This document shows, piece after piece, positions 57,782 to 64,000 of a DNA stretch of 64,000 bases. The notes beneath the pieces were generated by a model. That model was not told the origin of the DNA and searched no databases. It was given only the letters and a program-made list of their open reading frames with translations. This DNA is from Micromonospora coxensis (GTDB taxonomy: Bacteria; Actinomycetota; Actinomycetes; Mycobacteriales; Micromonosporaceae). The translations under genes and the position numbers were made by a program. The stretch spans positions 124,001 through 188,000 of the forward strand of contig NZ_LT607753.1 of NCBI RefSeq assembly GCF_900090295.1, written 5' to 3'. The first letter of the stretch is position 1; every line of letters begins with the position of its first letter.

Positions 57782-58812
57782 GCGCCCCGGGCGCCCCCGG
57801 CGCGCTCGACGTGCCGGAGGCGGCCGGCCAGGCGCCCCCGGCCGGGCGCGGCCTCCGTCCGGCCGGGCGCCGCAGGCCCCGGCGGCAGAGCCTGCGCTCG
57901 CGGCTGCGCCGGGACTGGCCGCTGCTGGCGATGACCGCGCCGGCCGCCGCGTTGCTGCTGGTCTTCCACTACCTGCCGACGCTCGGCAACGTCATCGCCT
58001 TCCAGGACTACAACCCGTTCGTCGGCGACGGCCCGCTCGAGGCGTTCCTCTACAGCGAGTGGATCGGCTTCGGCAACTTCGAGGCGCTCTTCTCCGACCC
58101 GCTGTTCTGGGACGCGGTACGCAACACCCTCACCATCACCGCGTTCCAACTGGTCTTCTTCTTCCCGCTGCCGATCGCGCTGGCGATCCTGCTCAACAGC
58201 GTGGTCTCCGGGCGGGTGCGCGGCTTCGTGCAGAGCGTCGTCTACCTGCCGCACTTCTTCAGCTGGGTGCTGGTGGTCACCTTCTTCGTGCAGATGCTCG
58301 GCGGAGCGGGCCTGCTGGCCCAGGAGATGCGCGAGGCCGGCCTGCAACCGTGGAACGTGATGACCAACCCGGACACCTTCATCGTGCTGGTCACCGCCGA
58401 GGCGGTGTGGAAGGACCTCGGCTGGGGCGCGATCGTCTTCCTGGCCGCGCTGGCCGCGATCGACCAGAACCTGTACGAGGCGGCGGCCGCCGACGGCGCC
58501 GGGCGGTGGCGGCGACTGTGGCACATCACGCTGCCCGGCCTGCGGCCGGTGATCGTCCTGCTGCTGATCATGCGGCTGGGCGACGCGCTGTCGGTCGGCT
58601 TCGAGCAGTTCATCCTCCAGCGCGAGGCGGTCGGGCGGGACGCGGCCGAGGTGCTCGACACCTTCGTCTACTACCAGGCCATCGCCACCCAGCAGTGGGG
58701 CCTGGGTGCGGCGGCCGGCCTGTTCAAGGCGGTGGTGGGTCTGATCCTCATCGTCGCCGCCAACAAGGTGGCGCACCGACTCGGCGAGCAGGGGGTGTAC
58801 TCCCGGTCATGA
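57778..58812 (+). CDS. ABC transporter permease (LplB-like)
   Basis: A protein of 344 residues: a basic proline-rich cytoplasmic N-terminus (about 50 residues), then six transmembrane helices with the EAA loop NLYEAAAADGAGRWRRLWHITLPGL (by position about 232-256). It is the first permease of the carbohydrate importer. It overlaps both neighbours by four bases. Confidence 0.93.
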   Translation: MSAPGAPGALDVPEAAGQAPPAGRGLRPAGRRRPRRQSLRSRLRRDWPLLAMTAPAAALLLVFHYLPTLGNVIAFQDYNPFVGDGPLEAFLYSEWIGFGNFEALFSDPLFWDAVRNTLTITAFQLVFFFPLPIALAILLNSVVSGRVRGFVQSVVYLPHFFSWVLVVTFFVQMLGGAGLLAQEMREAGLQPWNVMTNPDTFIVLVTAEAVWKDLGWGAIVFLAALAAIDQNLYEAAAADGAGRWRRLWHITLPGLRPVIVLLLIMRLGDALSVGFEQFILQREAVGRDAAEVLDTFVYYQAIATQQWGLGAAAGLFKAVVGLILIVAANKVAHRLGEQGVYSRS

Positions 58813-59756
58813 CCGTGAACCGCACAGACACCGCGACCGCGCGGCCACCACGGCGGCGCACCGGGCGGGCACCCTGGGAGGAGCCGCCCACGCCGCTGGG
58901 GCTGCTCGGCAAGGGCGTCGTGCTCGGCCTGCTCGTGGCGGCCGTGCTGGTGCCCCTGTGGGCGGTGCTGGTGACCAGCCTCGCCTCGCGGGAGACCATC
59001 GACGCGGCCGGCGGGATGGTGATGCTGCCCCGCGAGATCGACCCGTCGGCGTACGTCACCATCTTCAACGGCGGGCAGATCACCCGGGCGGTCGGGATCA
59101 GCACGCTGGTCACGGTGCTCGGCACCACGGTGAGCCTGGTGCTGACCGTGCTGGCCGCGTACGGGTTGTCCCGGCCGGGCTCGGTGGGCCACCGGGGGCT
59201 GCTCTTCTTCTTCCTGCTGACCTTCCTGATCTTCCCCGGCCTGGTGCCCAGCTACCTGGTGGTGACCGGGCTGGGGCTCAAGGACAGCATCTGGTCGCTG
59301 ATCCTGCCCAGCGCGATCAGCGTGTTCAACCTGGTGGTCATCCGGGCGTTCTTCATGAACGTCCCCGGTGAGCTGCTCGACAGCGCCCGCATCGACGGCG
59401 CCGGCGAGTGGCGCATCCTCACCCGGATCATGCTGCCGCTGTCGAAGGCGGTGATCGCGGTGGTCGGCCTGTTCTACGCGGTCGGCTACTGGAACGCCTA
59501 CTTCAACTCGGTGCTCTACATCGACGACAACGACAAGTTCCCGATCCAGCGGGTGTTGCAGAGCTACATCCTGGCCGGGCAGTCGCCGAACGTCTCGGGG
59601 GCCTCGGTCAGCCTGCCCGGGGTCACCGCGTACCCGCCGACGTTGGCCGTGAAGATGGCCGTGGTGGTGGTGACCGTCGTCCCGGCGCTGATCGTGTACC
59701 CGTTCGTGCAGCGGCACTTCACCAAGGGTGTGATCACCGGAGCGGTGAAGGGCTGA
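58809..59756 (+). CDS. ABC transporter permease (LplC/YtcP-like)
   Basis: A protein of 315 residues with six transmembrane helices and the EAA loop ELLDSARIDGAGEWRILTRIMLPL (by position about 188-211). It is the second permease. No ATPase gene follows; such importers commonly share the multitask ATPase MsiK encoded elsewhere. The operon ends at the hairpin 59770-59800. Confidence 0.93.
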   Translation: MTVNRTDTATARPPRRRTGRAPWEEPPTPLGLLGKGVVLGLLVAAVLVPLWAVLVTSLASRETIDAAGGMVMLPREIDPSAYVTIFNGGQITRAVGISTLVTVLGTTVSLVLTVLAAYGLSRPGSVGHRGLLFFFLLTFLIFPGLVPSYLVVTGLGLKDSIWSLILPSAISVFNLVVIRAFFMNVPGELLDSARIDGAGEWRILTRIMLPLSKAVIAVVGLFYAVGYWNAYFNSVLYIDDNDKFPIQRVLQSYILAGQSPNVSGASVSLPGVTAYPPTLAVKMAVVVVTVVPALIVYPFVQRHFTKGVITGAVKG

Positions 59757-59769
59757 GCGGGCGCGCCGC

Positions 59770-59800
59770 GGCGCCCGACCCGGTGACCGGGTCGGGCGCC
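59770..59800. terminator. Hairpin between ABC operon and GH31
   Basis: 59770-59784 is the perfect inverted repeat of 59786-59800, giving a stem of about 13 bp with a 5-nt loop. It lies between convergent stops and probably terminates both. Confidence 0.8.
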
Positions 59801-59808
59801 GTCGGCGG

Positions 59809-62142
59809 TCACACCGCGAACCACGCCTCGAACGGGGCGGGATCGACCACCTCGCCGTCGAGCAGCACCCGGCGCGGGGCGTCGCCGCCGACCACGCCGA
59901 CCCGGGCCACCCGCAGCGGCCCGTCGGTACGCACGCGCAGGGTGTCGCCGTCGCGCACCGCCTCGATGACGGTGTCGCCGTCGACGTCGTGGATCACCGT
60001 CCGGGCGTCCACCCCGCCCCAGCTGAGCAGGGTCACGTCGTGGAACGGCCCGTCCCAGATCCGGTCGGCCGGCGCGACCACCGGGATCAGCGCGCCGTGG
60101 CGTACGTACAGCGGCAGCCGGTGCAGCGGCACGGTGACCCGCAGGTGCCGCCCGCCGGGGTGCCGCTCGCCGGTGGCCGCGTCCACCCAGTCGTCGCCGG
60201 CCGGCAGGTAGAGCCGGCACTGCCCGGACGGGTCGGTGACCGGGGCGACGAGCAGGTCGGTGCCGAGGCGGTACTGCAGGTCGCTGGTCCACGCGGTCGG
60301 GTCGTCCGGGGTGTCGACCAGCAGCGCCCGCATCATCGGCGCGCCGGTGCGGGCCGCGTCCACCGCCGCCGAGTACAGGTACGGCAGCAGTCGGTAGCGC
60401 AGCCGCAGCGCGGCCACCGCGTCCCGCTCGGTCTCGGTGGGGAAGTCCCAGGGCAGCCGGCTGGTGGTGCCGTGCAGCCGGACCAGCGGCGACAGCGCCC
60501 CGAACTGGGTCCAGCGCACGTAGAGCTCCGGCTCGGGGGTGCCGTGGAAGCCGCCGGTGTCGTGGCTCCAGAACGGCACCCCGGACAGCCCGTGCGACAG
60601 CCCGCCGCGCAGGGTGCTGGCCAGCGCCGGCCAGGTGGCGTTGACGTCCCCGCTCCACTGTGCGCTGTGCCGCTGCCCGCCCAGGTACGACGAGCGGGCC
60701 CAGACCGTCCGGTGGCCGGTGACCTCCTCGGTGACGTCGGCGACCAGGTCGTTGAACATCAGCGCGTACACGTTGTGCAGCTCGACGCCGGTCATCCCGT
60801 TGTGGGCCACCGCGTCGGCGGGCACGCCCTCGGCGAAGTCGGTCTTGAACACCGCCGTGCCCTGTTCCAGCAACGGTCGCAGCAGGCCGCGGAACCAGCG
60901 CACCGCCGCCGGGTTGGTCAGGTCCACGATGGCGCAGGCCGGATAGCTGCCGTGCCAGACGTCGGCGACGTAGGTGGAGCCGTCGGCGCGGCGCAGGAAG
61001 TAGCCGGCCTCGGCCGCCTCGGCGTACAGCGGGCTGCCGGTCATCAGGTACGGGTTCATCCACAGGCACACCCGGAAGCCCTGGTCGGCGAGGGTCTTGA
61101 GCATCCCGGCCGGGTCGGGGAACGCCTCGTCGTCCCAGCGCAGCTCCGACCAGCGGCCGGCCGTCTGCCAGTAGCAGTCCAGGTGCAGCACGTCGCAGGG
61201 GATGCCGCGCTCGCGGATCAGCCGGGCCCGCTCCAGCACCCGCTGCTGGCTGTCGGGGAAGAAGCCCGAGGAGATCCAGGCGCCGAAGGCCCACTTCGGC
61301 GGCAGGTACGGCCGCCCGGTCAGGGCGTCGAAGCGGTCCAGCACCTCGGCCGGGGTGGGGCCGGCGAGCACGTAGTAGTCGAGCAGGTCGTCGGGGACGA
61401 GGATCTGCACGCTGCTGTGGGTGGACTGGCAGACGTCGAACTGCACCGGCAGGCCGCTGTCGACGAGCACGCCGTAGCCGCGGTCGGAGAGGTAGAGCGG
61501 CACGTTCTTGTGCGAGCGGTCGGACTCGCCGCCGAAGGCGTCGAAGTTCCACATCAGTGCCCGCTGGCCGCGCTTGTCCAACGGGGTGAACTTCTCGCCG
61601 AAGCCGACGAACCGTTCGTCGCCGGGGGCGACGAAGCTCTCGTGCCAGGCGACCGGAGCGCCGTCGACGTGGGAGCGGCCGAACGGCAGGGTGCGCCGCC
61701 GGCCGCTGATGTCCCGGGTGCCCGGGTCCTGTTCGACCAGGAGCCGGCCGTCGGGGCGGTGGAAGCGCAGCCGCCACGGGTCGAGGTGGATCTCGGCGAC
61801 CACCGCGCCGGCGTCGACGGTGACCAGGGCCGAGGTGACGGTCACCTCGGCCGGATGGGCCCTCGGGTGGACCAGCGGCAGGGCCCGGGCGGAGCGGCTG
61901 CGGGCGGCGAGGCCGTCGGCGAGGCGTACCCGGATCACGCCGTCCCCGGCGGCCTCCACCCGCGCCACCAGCGTGTCCCCGTCGGAGGTGGTGGCGGTGA
62001 AGGTGACGCCGTGCGGGTCGGTCCCGGCGACCTCGGCCCGGGTCACGACGGCCGCCCCGTGCTCGCCGGGGCCCCGCACGGGCAGGTCGGGCGGGTCGGC
62101 CACGAAGGTCTCGTACGGGACCAGGGGCGGGCGGTAGGGCAT
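59809..62142 (-). CDS. GH31 alpha-xylosidase (YicI-like)
   Basis: A protein of 777 residues. The nucleophile is D435 in VFKTDFAEG, almost identical to YicI FKTDFGE, and the acid/base D499 is in WSGDVNAT. The N-terminal beta-domain, catalytic barrel and C-terminal beta-domains are complete. YicI-type enzymes release xylose from the non-reducing end of xyloglucan oligosaccharides (isoprimeverose units). No signal peptide. ATG 62142 follows GAGGAG at 5 nt. It is divergent from the GH42 gene, with ROK-type operators between. Confidence 0.92.
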   Translation of the reverse strand: MPYRPPLVPYETFVADPPDLPVRGPGEHGAAVVTRAEVAGTDPHGVTFTATTSDGDTLVARVEAAGDGVIRVRLADGLAARSRSARALPLVHPRAHPAEVTVTSALVTVDAGAVVAEIHLDPWRLRFHRPDGRLLVEQDPGTRDISGRRRTLPFGRSHVDGAPVAWHESFVAPGDERFVGFGEKFTPLDKRGQRALMWNFDAFGGESDRSHKNVPLYLSDRGYGVLVDSGLPVQFDVCQSTHSSVQILVPDDLLDYYVLAGPTPAEVLDRFDALTGRPYLPPKWAFGAWISSGFFPDSQQRVLERARLIRERGIPCDVLHLDCYWQTAGRWSELRWDDEAFPDPAGMLKTLADQGFRVCLWMNPYLMTGSPLYAEAAEAGYFLRRADGSTYVADVWHGSYPACAIVDLTNPAAVRWFRGLLRPLLEQGTAVFKTDFAEGVPADAVAHNGMTGVELHNVYALMFNDLVADVTEEVTGHRTVWARSSYLGGQRHSAQWSGDVNATWPALASTLRGGLSHGLSGVPFWSHDTGGFHGTPEPELYVRWTQFGALSPLVRLHGTTSRLPWDFPTETERDAVAALRLRYRLLPYLYSAAVDAARTGAPMMRALLVDTPDDPTAWTSDLQYRLGTDLLVAPVTDPSGQCRLYLPAGDDWVDAATGERHPGGRHLRVTVPLHRLPLYVRHGALIPVVAPADRIWDGPFHDVTLLSWGGVDARTVIHDVDGDTVIEAVRDGDTLRVRTDGPLRVARVGVVGGDAPRRVLLDGEVVDPAPFEAWFAV

Positions 62143-62178
62143 GGGGTCTCCTCTGCGGGGCGCATCCGGCGGTCCCGC

Positions 62179-62205
62179 CAGTTTCTTTGGCTTCCCAACA
62201 AACTG
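62179..62205. promoter_or_regulatory. ROK/XylR-type operator, site 2
   Basis: CAGTTTCTTTGG (62179-62190) and CCCAACAAACTG (62194-62205) form an imperfect dyad, matching AGTTTGTT-spacer-AACAAACT, the XylR/ROK operator form. It lies 37 bp before the GH31 ATG. Confidence 0.65.
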
Positions 62206-62243
62206 TCAACGACCTCCGATGTCCACCGCTTCCGCTTGCCCCA

Positions 62244-62272
62244 TTGACATGCCCAAACGTTGTTCATAATTT
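62244..62272 (+). promoter_or_regulatory. Promoter TTGACA-N17-TAATTT of GH42 gene
   Basis: TTGACA (62244-62249) with a 17-bp spacer and TAATTT (62267-62272) is the best vegetative promoter in the window. ACGTTGTT (62258-62265) and AACAAAGT (62286-62293) are ROK-like half-sites flanking its minus-10, so the same regulator may act here. Confidence 0.7.
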
Positions 62273-62309
62273 GGACGCCTACCCAACAAAGTGGACGGGA
62301 CGTGGGTGC

Positions 62310-64000
62310 ATGTGGGGTGACGGCCGGCTCTGCTTCGGCGGCGACTGGAACCCGGAGCAGTGGCCGCCGCAGGTGTGGCGCCAGGACGTCGCGCTGATGC
62401 GCCGGGCCCGGGTCAACCTGGTCACCGTCGGCGTGTTCGCCTGGTCCCGGCTGGAGCCGGCCCCCGGCCGGTACACCTTCGGCTGGCTCGACGAGGTCCT
62501 CGACCTGCTGCACGACGCGGGCATCCGGGTCGCGCTGGCCACCCCCACCGCGTCGCCCCCGCCCTGGTTCTCCCTGGCCCACCCGGGCGCGCTGCCGGTC
62601 ACCGCCGACGGGGTACGGCTGCACCACGGCAGCCGGGACACCTACTGCGCCGCCGCGCCCGCGTACCGCACCGCCGCCCGCCGCATCACCGAGGTGCTGG
62701 CCGACCGGTACGCCACCCACCCCGCGCTGGCCATGTGGCACGTGCACAACGAGTACGGCACCACCTGCCACTGCGAACACGCCGCGACGGCCTTCCGCGC
62801 CTGGCTGGCCCGCCGCCACGGCGACCTCGACGCGCTCAATGCCGCCTGGGTGACCAGCTTCTGGAGCCAGCACTACTCCGACTGGGCGCAGATCAGCACC
62901 CCGCGCGCCACCCAGTACCTGGCCAACCCCGGCCAGCTGCTGGACTTCCGCCGGTTCTGGTCGGACACCCTGCTCGCCGCGTACGTCGACCAGCGCGACC
63001 TGCTGCGCGCGGCGAACCCCCGGGTGCCGGTGACCACCAACTACGTCCTGGCCGACTGGGTGCCGGTCGACCACGCCCGCTGGGCGCGGGAGGTGGACCT
63101 CGTCGCCATCGACCACTACCCGTCGGCCGTCGACGCCGGCGCGGAGGAGCAGACCGCGCTCGCCGCCGACCTCGCCCGGGGCTGGGCCCGGCACGGCGCC
63201 GGCGACGGCACCACACCGGCCTGGCTGCTGATGGAGAGCGCCCCGAACCACATCCACACCCCCGGGCGGATGCACACCAAGGAGCCCGGCCGGATGGCCC
63301 GGCACAGCCTGTCCCACGTCGCCCGGGGCTCCCGCGGGGCGATGTTCTTCCAGTGGCGCGCCCCGGCCGGCGGCGCCGAACGCTTCCACTCCGCCCTCGT
63401 CCCGCACGCCGGCCCGGACAGCCGGGTGTACCGCGAGACGGTGCGCCTGGGCGCGATCCTCGAACGGATCGCCGAGGCCGACGCCGGCACGGTCGAGGCG
63501 TCGGTGGCGCTCGTGTCGGACGCCGCCAGCGGCTGGGCGTTGCGGCACCCCGGCCTGCCCTCGGCGTCGCTCGACCACCACGCCGAGGTGTCCGCCGCGC
63601 ACCGGGCGCTCTGGCGGACCGGGTACGCCTGCGACGTCGTCGTCCCCGGCGACGCGGTCGAGGCGTACCGGCTGCTGGTGCTGCCGGCGCTCTACCTCAC
63701 CGACGACGCCACCGCCGACTGGGTACGCGAGCACGTGCGCGGCGGCGGGCACGCGCTGGTCACCTGGCTCAGCGGCGTCGCCGACGAACACGCCCGGGTC
63801 CGGCTCGGCGGCTACCCCGGCGCCCTGCGCGACCTGCTCGGCCTGCGGGTGGAGGAGTTCCACCCGTTGGCCGAGGGGGAGCAGGTGTTGCTGGCGCGCG
63901 GCGGCACCGGGCGGGTGTGGTCGGAGACGGTGCGCCCAGCCGGCGCGGAGACGGTCACCGCGTACGTCGGCGGCGTGCTGGACGGGCTGCCGGCGGTGAC
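62310..64000 (+). CDS. GH42 beta-galactosidase, partial (3' end beyond window)
   Basis: An open frame from ATG 62310 runs to the window edge (563 codons seen). It begins MWGDGRLCFGGDWNPEQW, the GH42 N-terminus. The acid/base is E148 in HVHNEYG, the nucleophile E309 in LLMESAPN, and the zinc-site cysteines appear in DTYCAA and TTCHCEH. GH42 enzymes hydrolyse beta-galactosides; here galactose side chains of xyloglucan are a reasonable target. No signal peptide. Its ribosome-binding site is weak, and a strong promoter lies upstream. About 100-120 residues are expected to be missing. Confidence 0.93.
   Translation, partial: MWGDGRLCFGGDWNPEQWPPQVWRQDVALMRRARVNLVTVGVFAWSRLEPAPGRYTFGWLDEVLDLLHDAGIRVALATPTASPPPWFSLAHPGALPVTADGVRLHHGSRDTYCAAAPAYRTAARRITEVLADRYATHPALAMWHVHNEYGTTCHCEHAATAFRAWLARRHGDLDALNAAWVTSFWSQHYSDWAQISTPRATQYLANPGQLLDFRRFWSDTLLAAYVDQRDLLRAANPRVPVTTNYVLADWVPVDHARWAREVDLVAIDHYPSAVDAGAEEQTALAADLARGWARHGAGDGTTPAWLLMESAPNHIHTPGRMHTKEPGRMARHSLSHVARGSRGAMFFQWRAPAGGAERFHSALVPHAGPDSRVYRETVRLGAILERIAEADAGTVEASVALVSDAASGWALRHPGLPSASLDHHAEVSAAHRALWRTGYACDVVVPGDAVEAYRLLVLPALYLTDDATADWVREHVRGGGHALVTWLSGVADEHARVRLGGYPGALRDLLGLRVEEFHPLAEGEQVLLARGGTGRVWSETVRPAGAETVTAYVGGVLDGLPAV

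Noticed and set aside
51925..58812. Very long open frames on shadow strands (for example one of about 2,300 codons on the plus strand here, and others of over 1,000 codons elsewhere)
   Set aside because: They are by-products of about 70 percent GC, with arginine/proline/alanine-rich translations, and real domain-bearing genes occupy other frames at the same place. Only the terminal part of this frame (57778-58812) is a real gene.
1..64000. tRNA genes, CRISPR arrays, transposases, integrases
   Set aside because: Read-through by eye for tRNA T-arm patterns, regularly spaced repeats and DDE/recombinase motifs gave nothing supportable.

Overview
The window is uniformly GC-rich and gene-dense. 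Many genes start with GTG, several encode actinobacterial proteins (RbpA, a HelY-type helicase, separate Lnt and Ppm1-type genes), and at least fourteen starts look leaderless, with a TANNNT box 6-9 nt before the start codon. This points to a filamentous actinobacterium, most likely Micromonosporaceae (Micromonospora-like). That assignment is an inference from gene content and style, because no rRNA is present. I found no rRNA, tRNA, CRISPR array, transposase or phage gene.

Layout. 0-2 kb: the tail of a putative secreted glycosidase-like protein and two secreted SH3-domain proteins, one with LAS-type metallopeptidase motifs and one with a CHAP domain. 2-23 kb: ordinary chromosomal genes, including kynureninase, a lipid kinase, an EamA exporter with a TetR gene, a HAD hydrolase, a HelY-like helicase, an MHYT membrane protein, a methyltransferase, a 5'-3' exonuclease, an MFS exporter divergent from an HxlR-redoxin fusion, DUF72, acyl-CoA dehydrogenase, DUF433, an Lrp regulator and a phosphoglycerate-mutase-like phosphatase. 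23.1-23.8 kb: a long non-coding stretch with a repeated CCTAGG-centred element, then csbD.

24.0-32.3 kb: a lysine-degradation cluster with kamA divergent from kdd, an amidohydrolase, kamD, kamE, kal and a MutL/GlmL-like ATPase. It encodes lysine 2,3-aminomutase, B12-dependent lysine 5,6-aminomutase, diaminohexanoate dehydrogenase and the 3-aminobutyryl-CoA ammonia-lyase. The cleavage enzyme (Kce), the CoA-transferase and KamBC of the clostridial pathway are absent. It is followed by a promoter-to-terminator unit of about 300 nt that looks like an unassigned small RNA.

32.7-48.6 kb: an alpha/beta-hydrolase and flavin-binding protein pair divergent from an HxlR regulator; lnt-ppm-fxsA; a MerR regulator divergent from a NAD(P)-binding protein; rbpA with a SigR-type promoter; a peptide transporter; a molybdopterin oxidoreductase; a zinc-ribbon coiled-coil protein; a GPH/MFS transporter; and a TetR gene whose probable operator recurs before a flavin monooxygenase-SDR operon.

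48.6-64.0 kb: a glycan-utilisation locus with GH95, LacI, GH3, ROK regulator, ABC importer (binding protein and two permeases, no ATPase), GH31 and GH42. Cytoplasmic fucosidase, galactosidase, alpha-xylosidase and beta-glucosidase activities together match the set needed to dismantle fucosylated xyloglucan oligosaccharides. Probable LacI palindromes lie before GH3. ROK/XylR-like AGTTTGTT-type sites lie before the ABC operon and between GH31 and GH42. The GH42 gene runs off the right edge.
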